NCBI GenBank assembly: GCA_021797815.1
Contig: JAJZYZ010000012.1
Coordinates: 1 to 52,059, forward strand
Length of the DNA: 52,059 bases
From: Bacillota bacterium
GTDB taxonomy: Bacteria > Bacillota > Sulfobacillia > Sulfobacillales > JAIMBI01
Direction of reading: 5' to 3'
Part shown: in pieces, positions 9,097 to 16,297 of the stretch
Layout of the letters: each line of letters starts with the position of its first letter
How positions within the stretch are numbered: position 1 is the stretch's first letter
Notes under the pieces: model-generated
Database searches by the model: none
What the model was told of the DNA's origin: nothing
Seen by the model: the letters and a program-made list of their open reading frames with translations, nothing else
Position numbers and translations under genes: made by a program

Positions 9097-10048
9097 CGTG
9101 ATGGTCCCGGAGATTCCCCGTTGCGGCCGGATCCGCCCCCACCTGAGCCAGAAGAGCCTCCTTGGTCGGGCTGCCGGATCCGCCTCCGATGCGGCCGATC
9201 GCGTGACCGGCGGCCCAGTTAGCGGCTCGCAGACGCTCGGCGAATGACCAGCCCCAGCTGCGGGCGGCAACGTAGGTGGACGAGAAGACGTCGCCGGCCC
9301 CGGTTGAGTCCACCAGCACCACCGGGCACGCGGGGGCCGATTCACGCACCCCGTCGTGAAACACGTCGGCGCCGTCGGCCCCGCGGGTGATCACCACTTC
9401 CGGGACACTCTGTCCCAGACGCTCGCCCGCAGCCTCCACCCGTGTCTCCTGCGTGACCAGCAAGGCCTCCGGCACGTTGCAGAACAGCATGTCGGCACCC
9501 GCCAGCAGATCGCGGAGTTTCCACGACCGGAGAAAGTCAGGACTCCAGGACAGGGACAGGGCCACGCTGTGTCCGAGGCGGCGGGCGGTGTCCATCAGGC
9601 GATCGGCATAGGGATGCCGCGCTGCCAGATACAGGACGCTTCCGGCCGGTACGCCTTCGAGGGCGTCCTGATACCACGCCCACGGGGCCAGCGGAGCGCG
9701 CCCATATGACACGATGCCGCGGTCCCCATTCCAGTTGAGGGTCACCGCGACGTTCGTGCTGCCGCCGGGCGCTACGTAAATGCGCCCGGCCGGCAAATTC
9801 TCCCGTGCAAACAGATCCAAAAGCGCCCGCCCGTAGAGATCATCGCCAACCTCTCCGCACAGGACGGTGTTCATTTCCAAGTGGTGAAACGCAAGGGCGC
9901 TGATGCCGTACCCACCGGCGGCCCATCCGGTCTGTTCCGCGTACACCTCTTCGCCCGCCTGGGGCAGACGCGCCAGTCCGGAAAATATCGTGTCCGCGTA
10001 AATCGCGCCCACCACCAGCACATGGGGTTTCGACTCGTTGGTCTCCAG
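9089..10048 (-). CDS. PfkB-family carbohydrate kinase
   Basis: A 319-residue cytoplasmic ribokinase-superfamily enzyme. The N-terminal substrate part reads HVLVVGAIYADTIF and EVYAEQTGWAAGGYGISALAFHHL (glycine-rich sugar-binding signature). The C-terminal signature VVLVDSTGAGDVFSSTYVAA contains the catalytic Asp of the GAGD anion hole. No ATG or GTG is properly placed; CTG at 10048 sits 7 nt behind a perfect AGGAGG, so a CTG start is my choice, with low certainty as to the exact codon. It follows the amidohydrolase by 11 nt and overlaps the GH4 gene by 8 nt. I infer that it phosphorylates the imported sugar or disaccharide ahead of GH4 cleavage. Fructose- or nucleoside-kinase activity is the alternative. 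Confidence 0.85.
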   Translation of the reverse strand: METNESKPHVLVVGAIYADTIFSGLARLPQAGEEVYAEQTGWAAGGYGISALAFHHLEMNTVLCGEVGDDLYGRALLDLFARENLPAGRIYVAPGGSTNVAVTLNWNGDRGIVSYGRAPLAPWAWYQDALEGVPAGSVLYLAARHPYADRLMDTARRLGHSVALSLSWSPDFLRSWKLRDLLAGADMLFCNVPEALLVTQETRVEAAGERLGQSVPEVVITRGADGADVFHDGVRESAPACPVVLVDSTGAGDVFSSTYVAARSWGWSFAERLRAANWAAGHAIGRIGGGSGSPTKEALLAQVGADPAATGNLRDHHDA

Positions 10049-10059
10049 GGCCGGGCCTC

Positions 10060-11004
10060 CTATTTCGTGTTGGGGTGCAAAAGCCGCCAGGCGTTGTCGT
10101 GGACCATGGCCCGAAGGGCGCTGTCCGGTATCCCGGCGTAAGCGCACTCGCGGACAAAGTCCTGAAGGTAGCGCAACGCAAACCCTCTTGGGAAGTACTG
10201 GGAATCGGTCGCGAAGATAATGCGCTCGGGACCAAACGTCTCGTACGCCTTGCGCACGAGGTCGCCGAGGGTCAGCGGATAGGGCATCCAGCGAATCCAC
10301 TGGTTCGATCCGGAGGTATCCACCAGAACGTTTTCGTGCGCCCATCCGAGCTGCAGCAGATCCCCCCAGTAACCGGCCCCGAAGTGCGGCACCACGATAG
10401 GCATCTCAGGGAAGGCGCGCGCTACGGGATCGATGGTGAGCGGGCTCATGCGGGGATGAAACACGATTCCGCCCCCGCCCCCCAGCACGCCGTAGTGGAT
10501 GAGCACCGGCCGGTTCCGCTCCGCCAAAAGCTCCCACAGCGGCCAGTAGCGCCGGTCGTCGAGGGGCAGCTCAAAACGCGGGCCAAAGCACTTGTAGCCT
10601 TTCAGCCCCAATTCATCGAGGTCCCGCTTCAGGATTTCCGGTGCCTGGGGGTCGTCCGGCGATACGTGGGAAAAGGCATAAATCTTGTCGGGGTGGGCGC
10701 GCTGCGCCTCGGCCATGAACTCGGCGCCCGGGCCGGTCACAAACACGACCCCGTCGAGCTTGTAGCGGTCAATCTCCTGAAGCCAGCGCCTCAGGACCTC
10801 GGGTGGCTCGGGAGTCGGCTCGGGGTCGGGAAAGCCCCAGGCATCAAGCATCCAATGATATTGCCGTTGTCCGTACGTCTTCGGCTTGTCCGGGTCCTCC
10901 TGGATCCGTCCCCGGGCACCCGGCATGGGAGTGACGAAGTGAACATGAAAATCGAGAACGCGGTCAGGCAAATGGTCCACGAAGCTCTCCTCCATCTGTC
11001 GCAT
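10060..11004 (-). CDS. Amidohydrolase family 2 (PF04909-type) metal-dependent hydrolase
   Basis: A 314-residue TIM-barrel hydrolase. The metal-binding HxH is at His20/His22 (VLDFHVHF); later barrel residues are seen in RPVLIHYG, IVVPHFGAGYW and IIFATDSQYFP (final Asp). Family members are decarboxylases, lactonases or amidohydrolases, so the reaction is not fixed by sequence. The gene starts 2 nt after the gntR stop and ends 11 nt before the kinase, so it belongs to the same operon. A role in opening or deacylating an unusual part of the imported glycoside is possible, but I cannot specify it. Length is normal for the family and no catalytic residue is obviously missing. Confidence 0.85.
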   Translation of the reverse strand: MRQMEESFVDHLPDRVLDFHVHFVTPMPGARGRIQEDPDKPKTYGQRQYHWMLDAWGFPDPEPTPEPPEVLRRWLQEIDRYKLDGVVFVTGPGAEFMAEAQRAHPDKIYAFSHVSPDDPQAPEILKRDLDELGLKGYKCFGPRFELPLDDRRYWPLWELLAERNRPVLIHYGVLGGGGGIVFHPRMSPLTIDPVARAFPEMPIVVPHFGAGYWGDLLQLGWAHENVLVDTSGSNQWIRWMPYPLTLGDLVRKAYETFGPERIIFATDSQYFPRGFALRYLQDFVRECAYAGIPDSALRAMVHDNAWRLLHPNTK

Positions 11005-11006
11005 CT

Positions 11007-11651
11007 TCAGGCCAGAAGGTTCTTGTCGCGGAGCGTCTGCCGGAAACTCGCCATGAGCGACTCCCGGATGCGCGTGAGATGTATCGTCATAAGGGAGCGG
11101 GCCAGTGTGACGTCACGCGCCCGAACCGCCTCGACAAGAGCCTCATGGTCGTGAATAACCTCAGTCAGCACCAGGTCCCGCAGGTGGTAATAGTGCATGG
11201 CCCGGGCTGATTCTTGGAGAAGCTCGGCCAGACTCCGCTGCATGCGGGGACCGCCGCCCAGGCGGGCCAGATTCTGGTGAAAAGACGATTCCTTCTCCCA
11301 CGGAGCCAGGGCATCTTCGCCCTCGTCGGCGCCCGGTCCGGTTCCTCGACTGGCGGCCACCCCTACCAGCTCGGCTTCGAGCAGGATACGAAATTCAAAC
11401 ACCTCGGCCAGATCGTCAAGGGCAATGTCAGACACGCGGTAGCCGACTCTGGGCTCGGGCTTCAGAAGATTTTGCACGGACAGCGTCTGCAGCGCCTCGC
11501 GTACAGGCGTTTTGGACACCTGCAATTCATCCGCCAGGGGCTGCTCTTGCAGAACGGTGTTGGGCGGCCACTGCCCACGAATCAAACGGCGTCTTATTTC
11601 GGCCAGGGTCTGCTGCCGCATGAGTCCGTCTCGCGTGCGTGAAGCCGACAC
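11007..11651 (-). CDS. GntR-family transcriptional regulator, FadR/FCD subgroup
   Basis: A 214-residue DNA-binding regulator and first gene of the eight-gene minus-strand operon. The winged helix-turn-helix lies at about residues 16-75 (ADELQVSKTPVREALQTL is the recognition region). The C-terminal FCD effector domain has FHQNLARL and DHEALVEAVRARDVTLARSLMTIHL, the usual metal/carboxylate-binding His positions. I chose GTG 11651 because GGAGGTGAG lies 3-11 nt upstream; a longer frame to 11855 is not supported. A promoter with a palindrome over its -10 box lies 38-66 bases upstream, so autoregulation is likely. The natural effector is probably a sugar acid or sugar phosphate of the pathway below it (inference). 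Confidence 0.9.
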   Translation of the reverse strand: MSASRTRDGLMRQQTLAEIRRRLIRGQWPPNTVLQEQPLADELQVSKTPVREALQTLSVQNLLKPEPRVGYRVSDIALDDLAEVFEFRILLEAELVGVAASRGTGPGADEGEDALAPWEKESSFHQNLARLGGGPRMQRSLAELLQESARAMHYYHLRDLVLTEVIHDHEALVEAVRARDVTLARSLMTIHLTRIRESLMASFRQTLRDKNLLA

Positions 11652-11676
11652 AGCCTCACCTCCGTGGCGATGGTGA

Positions 11677-11717
11677 CATCTCACTAATATATTACTAAGA
11701 TGTCTGCACGCGATCAA
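11677..11717 (-). promoter_or_regulatory. Promoter and palindromic operator of the gntR operon
   Basis: Read on the minus strand: -35 TTGATC at 11717-11712, 17-nt spacer, -10 TAATAT at 11694-11689. Overlapping the -10 is a 26-bp imperfect palindrome at 11677-11702 (22 of 26 positions symmetric) with the perfect core TAATATATTA. It stands out as an AT island in a GC-rich background, and its position next to a GntR gene suggests it is that regulator's own operator. Confidence 0.75.
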
Positions 11718-11985
11718 TCTCCCAAGAACATCCGTCTCGCCTCGCCGGGCTCCCACAGGACGCACAAACGCGCTCGGCGGCAGGGATCCCCGGGTCGCAT
11801 CGGCCGAGCCCGGCTCGAGTCCACACTCGCCCGACCGCCGGTCGCCGTCCTCCATCCTCTTTGTATGCGATTGTGAGAGGTGACGCGTCTCGACCGGGTC
11901 CGCTCCCGGTCAATGGCGACGAAAACCTCGGGGAATGAGCGGATACCTGACTTGTTGGACCCTGATGGATTTGGAGGCAGGCCGC
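11718..11985. other. Intergenic segment between the gntR operon and the MFS gene
   Basis: Divergent intergenic DNA. It contains a perfect hairpin-type repeat: GACCGGG at 11892-11898 and CCCGGTC at 11905-11911 with a 6-nt loop, in the leader of the MFS gene. Frames overlapping here are shadows without start signals. No clear -35/-10 pair for the MFS gene was found. Confidence 0.45.
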
Positions 11986-13173
11986 ATGCGTGTCATCACG
12001 TGGCCGCTGGGCGTACTGCTGGGCGCCCAGTTCGTGGCGAGCCTCGGTTTTGGCTCGGTCCTTCCCACCTTGCCTCTGTTCGTGCACCATCACGGGCTCC
12101 CCCTGGCTTCCCTGGGCCTCATGGTGGCCACGTACAGCATCGCCACGCTTCTGGCCCAGGTGGTGGCGGGACGACTTTCGGACAAATTCGGCCGGCGCCT
12201 TCTGATGACGGCAGGCCTTTTGCTGGCCGCCGGCGGGATGGCGGCCTTCCTGCTCCCCGGTCCGCCCCTTCTCTACCTCCTTTGGCGGGGGGTCTGGGGC
12301 CTCGGAGCGGGAACGCTGCAGCCGGTGGCCATGGCCGCGGCCGCCGACCTCCTGCCTCTAGAGGCGCGGGGACGCGGCTACGGCTTTATGAGCTCGGCGA
12401 TGATGGGCGGGATCGCGGCGGGCCCCATGTTCGGTGCCGCGGTCGTCGCAATGGCCGGCCTCTCGGCTCCGTTCTTCTTCGGGGCACCACTGACCCTCCT
12501 TACCGCGGCTGCGGTGTGGACATGGATGCCGCGCCATCAGATGACGCACTCCGAACCCGGTACGGTGCGGCCGGCGGGTCTCGTCGGCGGGCGGGTCCGT
12601 CGTGGATGGTTCTGGCTCAACGCGGCCTGGATGGGAGCCATCGGCGTCTACGACACCGCGTGGTCCATCTACCTCTCGCGGCTCGGCGCCCCCTCCTGGC
12701 TTATCGGCGCGTCGTGGACGGTGTTTGCCCTCCCGCTCATGGGCACCAACTTCATCGGCGGGCGGCTCGCCGACCATGCCCCCTGGCGAAAGCGGCTGGT
12801 GCTCGCGGCCACTTTCGCCGAGGCCGGCATCGTTCTCGCCTATGCCTTCTTGAGGAATCCCGTCTGGGCCATTGCGGTCTCATCCCTGGAGTCGGTCACC
12901 GTGGCCATGTCCAGTCCGAGCCTCAACGCCGCAGTAATGGAAGAGGCGCGTCCGGAAGAGCGCGGTGCCATCCAGGGGCAGCTGCAGGCTTACGGAAGCG
13001 CCGGAAGCCTGGCGCTGGCGGTGGCGGCCGGCTACCTCCTCGCATGGCACCTCACCGCCCCCTTCGTGCTCGGGGGGACGTGCCTGGCCGTCATGGCGGC
13101 CGCCGTGAGCCTCTCCTGGGCGCTGCCCCGACTTCGGGTGCCCGGAAGCACCCCGACCGGACCTGCCCTCTGA
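11986..13173 (+). CDS. MFS transporter (drug/metabolite efflux type)
   Basis: A 395-residue polytopic membrane protein with about 12 hydrophobic segments in two halves. The MFS motif A is clear between segments 2 and 3 (GRLSDKFGRRLL), and a motif-C-like glycine-rich stretch occurs around GLGAGTLQP and GIAAGPMFGAA. ATG 11986 was chosen because GGAGG lies 8 nt upstream; the frame is open for 17 more codons, but those lack a ribosome-binding site and do not look like membrane protein. It is divergent from the gntR operon and may share its control region. Substrate unknown; motif A with this size suggests an antiporter for small organic compounds. Confidence 0.88.
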   Translation: MRVITWPLGVLLGAQFVASLGFGSVLPTLPLFVHHHGLPLASLGLMVATYSIATLLAQVVAGRLSDKFGRRLLMTAGLLLAAGGMAAFLLPGPPLLYLLWRGVWGLGAGTLQPVAMAAAADLLPLEARGRGYGFMSSAMMGGIAAGPMFGAAVVAMAGLSAPFFFGAPLTLLTAAAVWTWMPRHQMTHSEPGTVRPAGLVGGRVRRGWFWLNAAWMGAIGVYDTAWSIYLSRLGAPSWLIGASWTVFALPLMGTNFIGGRLADHAPWRKRLVLAATFAEAGIVLAYAFLRNPVWAIAVSSLESVTVAMSSPSLNAAVMEEARPEERGAIQGQLQAYGSAGSLALAVAAGYLLAWHLTAPFVLGGTCLAVMAAAVSLSWALPRLRVPGSTPTGPAL

Positions 13174-13324
13174 ACCCGGTCAGCGCTTCAAAGCGGCCTC
13201 TTCACATATGCGCGAGGCGGCGGCATGGGACGTCAGCATGAGCCCGCGGGCGGTCTCCTCGCAATGGTCGGCATCTCGCGCCGGCGCGCCGGACCCTCTC
13301 GCCGTGCGCTTAAGGGACCGCCGG

Positions 13325-13669
13325 TTAGGAGAGAACGGAGCGGCTGTCCTCGGGCGCGTCGGCACGCCGCTCCATCGTGTAGTCCCGCAGGACCTCGGCT
13401 ACGCGGATGCGGTAGTCGCGAAACACGAAGCTCCGCCCCTTCGTCTGGGCATCGCGATGCGCTGCCTGATTGCGCCAGGTCCTCACGGCCCCCTCATCCC
13501 GCCAGTACGAGAGCGACAGGATCTTGCCCGGCGCCGACAGACTCTGGAACCGCTCCACCGAGACAAAGCCGTCCACATCCTGCAGCGTCGGGTAGAGCGC
13601 CGCCGCAAGGTCGAGATATGTGCCGGTCTGACCGTCGGCGGGCACCACTTCGAAGATGACGGCAATCAC
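13325..13669 (-). CDS. Antibiotic biosynthesis monooxygenase (ABM) domain protein
   Basis: A 114-residue single-domain protein of the dimeric alpha+beta barrel ABM type. The pattern VIFEVVPADGQ...YLDLAAALYPTLQDVDGFVSVERFQSL followed by GKILSLSYWRDEGAVRTWRNQAAHRDAQ is characteristic (SxWxDExAVxxWRxxxxHR). Such proteins are small oxygenases or haem-interacting proteins, often with unknown substrates. GTG 13669 is preceded by a purine-rich AAGGGAAAGGGGA stretch. It is convergent with the MFS gene and lies 138 nt downstream of the methyltransferase gene on the same strand, so co-transcription is possible. Confidence 0.82.
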   Translation of the reverse strand: MIAVIFEVVPADGQTGTYLDLAAALYPTLQDVDGFVSVERFQSLSAPGKILSLSYWRDEGAVRTWRNQAAHRDAQTKGRSFVFRDYRIRVAEVLRDYTMERRADAPEDSRSVLS

Positions 13670-13807
13670 GGCTTTCCCCTTTCCCTTGCTAAGGTCGTCT
13701 CCCGGGGGGTTCCTCGCGCCAGGGCGTCCACGTCTCCCCGCCTGACGGAGGCATGAGCGACAGATCCCGCGGGAGAAGACCGCGCCTCCCGGCCGCATGC
13801 GGCGGCG

Positions 13808-14410
13808 CTAGGGAGAGGGACTGGAAGTCTTGTAGAACGCGCCCTGCACGATGGGCAGAAGAAGCCCCCGACGCACCGGGTCGACGTGGTCGATGACCAG
13901 TTCGGTCGCGTCCACATAGTCGGCCGGGTGGCGGGTAAGCCGGCAGCCACCGGCAAGCGGCCGCCACACCGGCTCGAGACCATTTTGCAAATACCGTCCG
14001 ATATGACCCTGTTCGTGTCCGACATGTTCGGTAAATAAAAACCGCCCGCCGGGCCTCAAGACCCGCTCCACCTCCCGCAGGACATCGCGCGGCCGCGACA
14101 CGGAACACAGGACCAGGGTGGCCACCACCGTGTCATAGCGGCCGTCCGGAACCGGGATGTTCTCGGCCACGGACTCCCAGACCCGAAGATCGGGGTATCG
14201 GCGCCGGAGGCCGGCGGCCAGCGTGGGGTCCGGTTCCAGAAGGTCGGGCGCGATGCCCTGTTCGAACAGGGTAGCGACATCGAGCCCGGTCCCTGCCCCG
14301 ATGACTAGGGTTTGCCCGAACGCGGCCGCGCTCTGCCGTTTGCGAAGCGGCCCCATGACCACTTCAAATGATGGGGCGAGGAGGCTGTAGACCGTGGCGA
14401 AATAGCCCAT
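13808..14410 (-). CDS. Class I SAM-dependent methyltransferase (UbiE-like)
   Basis: A 200-residue cytoplasmic methyltransferase. SAM-binding motif I is VIGAGTGLDV (about residues 36-45), the acidic end of strand 2 is DLLEPDP, and the post-I region VPDGRYDTVVATLVLCSV and LREVERVLRPGGRFLFTEHV are typical of the UbiE/PmtA/arsenite-methyltransferase-like group. ATG 14410 has AAGGGGG 5 nt upstream. The substrate cannot be deduced; the neighbourhood (sulfur locus on one side, ABM protein on the other) gives no firm clue. Confidence 0.85.
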   Translation of the reverse strand: MGYFATVYSLLAPSFEVVMGPLRKRQSAAAFGQTLVIGAGTGLDVATLFEQGIAPDLLEPDPTLAAGLRRRYPDLRVWESVAENIPVPDGRYDTVVATLVLCSVSRPRDVLREVERVLRPGGRFLFTEHVGHEQGHIGRYLQNGLEPVWRPLAGGCRLTRHPADYVDATELVIDHVDPVRRGLLLPIVQGAFYKTSSPSP

Positions 14411-14589
14411 CGCGTCCCCCTTCGCTCATCTTCACCGTTCAGACGGCAAAGAGACCCACTCATGCCGTCTGCCGAACCGACAAGCTCAAATCATGTCTGG
14501 GACCAGCATACGCGCGCGCGGCGCGTCTTCGTTGGCCGCCCGGCCGCCATCCGGAAACGCGACGCCGACAGAGGAAGCGCACACCGGGC

Positions 14590-14622
14590 TTCCATACCCA
14601 CCCAGGTACCTGTTATTATAAA
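14590..14622 (+). promoter_or_regulatory. Promoter with CsoR/CstR-like operator upstream of the DUF302 gene
   Basis: A -35 like TTCCAT (14590-14595) and a -10 TATTAT (14614-14619) are separated by 18 nt. Within the spacer lies ATACCCACCCAGGTAC (14594-14609), whose left half is identical to the perfect operator at 15424-15441; its right half is degenerate. Placement in the -35/-10 spacer is typical for CsoR-family repressors. The regulator gene is not in this window. Confidence 0.55.
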
Positions 14623-14640
14623 CTCAGGGGGGGTGGCTCG

Positions 14641-15045
14641 GTGACCACGAACGTTTACCTGGCAAGGCCGACCCAAAAAACGGTGGAAGACGCCATCAAA
14701 GCCGTGGAAGCGGCATTGCAGACGCGCAAGTTCAGTGTGCTATGGCACCTTGATATTAACGAGAAGCTCCGCGAAAAAGGCATCGAACCCGCGGCGCCCT
14801 TTCACGTGCTGGAAGTGTGCAGCGCCCCGCGGGCGCGCCAGGCCCTCACCACCAATCAGCAGGTGGGTTACTTCCTGCCGTGCAAGATCGTGGTGTATGA
14901 AGACAGTGAGACGGGCGAACGGGTGATTGGCCTGCAGCGCCCGCGGCTCATGGTGGAGCTGATGGGTGATCCGGCCCTGGAGCCACTGGCCAACGAGGTG
15001 GAAGAAATCCTGACGGCGGCCGTCACAGAGGCCGCGCAGGCTTAA
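14641..15045 (+). CDS. DUF302 domain protein
   Basis: A 134-residue cytoplasmic protein with the DUF302 fold: KTVEDAIKAVEAALQTRKFSVLWHLDINEKLREKGI, then PFHVLEVCSAPRARQAL and VGYFLPCKIVVYED, ending with VMVELMGDPALEPLANEVEEIL-type helices. The function of DUF302 is not established, but the family recurs next to sulfur- and redox-related genes. GTG 14641 follows a G-rich ribosome-binding stretch. The glutaredoxin-like gene begins 13 nt after its stop, so the two probably form a small operon driven by the promoter at 14590-14622. The two Cys residues (CSAP and PCK) are common positions in the family. Confidence 0.82.
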   Translation: MTTNVYLARPTQKTVEDAIKAVEAALQTRKFSVLWHLDINEKLREKGIEPAAPFHVLEVCSAPRARQALTTNQQVGYFLPCKIVVYEDSETGERVIGLQRPRLMVELMGDPALEPLANEVEEILTAAVTEAAQA

Positions 15046-15058
15046 AGGGGAGGCCGTC

Positions 15059-15298
15059 ATGGTCATCGTTTACACGACACCGACCTGACCGCACTGCCGG
15101 ACGCTCAAGCGCTATCTGAAGGATCGGAAGGTCCCGTTCAAGGAAGTGGACGTCGCCCACTCCGAGTCGGGCCTCGCGAGCCTGAAGCGCAAGTCCGGAG
15201 GGACCGGGGTCCCGGTCACGGATGTAAATGGTCAGATTGTCGTAGGATTCAATCGCCCGAAGCTTGACCGCGTCCTGGGCATTCCGGGGTCCGGCTGA
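15059..15298 (+). CDS. Glutaredoxin-like (YruB-type) protein with in-frame TGA: probable selenoprotein
   Basis: An 80-codon frame (79 residues if read through) begins with ATG 15059 behind AGGGGAGG. Residues 1-9 are MVIVYTTPT, then TGA (15086-15088, codon 10), then PHCRTLKRYL and onward in the same frame without further interruption to the TGA stop at 15296. Family members read YTTPTCPxC here, so the TGA replaces precisely the first, nucleophilic Cys of CxxC, giving UPHC. The rest is intact: EVDV, the cis-Pro region GGTGVPVTDVNGQIVVGFN, and a C-terminal helix. A random stop or error hitting exactly this codon is unlikely, so selenocysteine is the best reading. A weak hairpin at 15112-15126 (loop TGAAG) is the only SECIS candidate I see by eye. 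A nonsense mutation remains the alternative. Confidence 0.75.
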
Positions 15299-15406
15299 GC
15301 CAGTCGCGGCGCTCTATGCCGCGGCACCTGATGCACGTCCCGGCCGTCGTGCCGGAGTTCGCTTTATCTATGCCACCGGCAGATGTGAACCGGCGCCCAA
15401 CAACTC

Positions 15407-15443
15407 TTCACATTGGCTGATCCTATACCCACTTGGGTATATG
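15407..15443 (+). promoter_or_regulatory. Promoter with perfect CsoR/CstR-like operator upstream of the persulfide dioxygenase
   Basis: TATACCCACTTGGGTATA at 15424-15441 is a perfect palindrome with 8-bp arms and a 2-bp centre. It matches the ATACCC-N-GGGTAT style of CsoR-family operators, including the persulfide sensor CstR. It lies between a -35-like TTGGCT (15413-15418) and a -10-like TATATG (15438-15443), 19 nt apart. The downstream genes are of the kind CstR controls in other bacteria. Confidence 0.7.
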
Positions 15444-15460
15444 AGAGAGGAGTGATTGTC

Positions 15461-16297
15461 TTGATCTGGCAGCCTTTCCGAGACCCTGTCCTCGGATGCA
15501 GCTCGTTTCTTCTCGGAGACGAAGTGACGGGAGTCGGGCTCGTGGTCGACGCACTCGGGTCGGTGGGGCCGGACGCGTACATCTTGGCCGCCCAGGAAGC
15601 CGGTCTGGCCATCGGTTTTGTGGTCGAGACCCACGTCCATGCGGATCACGCGTCCGCCGCGGCCGGACTGGCCGATGCGCTCGGCCTCCCGGTCACGTTG
15701 TCCCACAAGGCCGAGGCCTCGTTTCCCATGAACCCGGTTCAGGATGGGGCCGAGATCGCCCTCGGTTCTCTGGTGGTGACGGTGTGGGAAACGCCGGGAC
15801 ACACGCCCGACAGTGTCTCGCTCATCGTGCGGGACAAAACGCGAAGCGACGATCCCTGGCTGGTCATGACCGGTGACAGTCTGTTTGTGGGCGACGTGGG
15901 CCGACCGGATCTGGTGGACGCGGAACCGGAACTGATCCGGCGGGCCGCGCAGGACCAGTATGAAAGCGTGCACCGCTTGATGACATTACCGGACTTCACG
16001 GAGCTTCATCCTGCACATTACGGATCGTCGCCGTGCGGCGGCCTCTTCATGAGCAAGAAGCCCGAGTCGACTATCGGCTATGAGCGCCGGACCAACCGCA
16101 TGCTCGCCATCGACGACCCCGATGAGTTTGCGGCTCTTCAGCTGAACCTTCTGAAGCCGCCGCCGCCCGATGCGGCGCGGCTGCGGAAGCTGAACCTCGG
16201 GGATCCGGCAGACGATGCGCCGGTCACCGCCAAGCGCACGGCCGCTGTGACCGACACCCTATCCTGGAATTCGCGAGGAGTGCTTGAAGATGACTGA
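15461..16297 (+). CDS. MBL-fold persulfide dioxygenase (ETHE1-like)
   Basis: A 278-residue cytoplasmic metallo-beta-lactamase-fold protein of the glyoxalase II/ETHE1 type, probably oxidising glutathione- or low-molecular-weight persulfide to sulfite. The metal motif is ETHVHADHASAAAG (His58-x-His60-x-Asp62-His63), followed by ETPGHTPDSVSL, TGDSLFVGDVGRPDL, and HPAHYGSSPCGG. The GDVGRPDL element is typical of persulfide dioxygenases, as opposed to glyoxalase II. TTG 15461 is preceded by GGAG with 8 nt spacing; a GTG nine bases earlier sits too close to the ribosome-binding site. It overlaps the rhodanese gene by 8 nt (ATGACTGA), an arrangement known for persulfide oxidation modules. Confidence 0.85.
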   Translation: MIWQPFRDPVLGCSSFLLGDEVTGVGLVVDALGSVGPDAYILAAQEAGLAIGFVVETHVHADHASAAAGLADALGLPVTLSHKAEASFPMNPVQDGAEIALGSLVVTVWETPGHTPDSVSLIVRDKTRSDDPWLVMTGDSLFVGDVGRPDLVDAEPELIRRAAQDQYESVHRLMTLPDFTELHPAHYGSSPCGGLFMSKKPESTIGYERRTNRMLAIDDPDEFAALQLNLLKPPPPDAARLRKLNLGDPADDAPVTAKRTAAVTDTLSWNSRGVLEDD

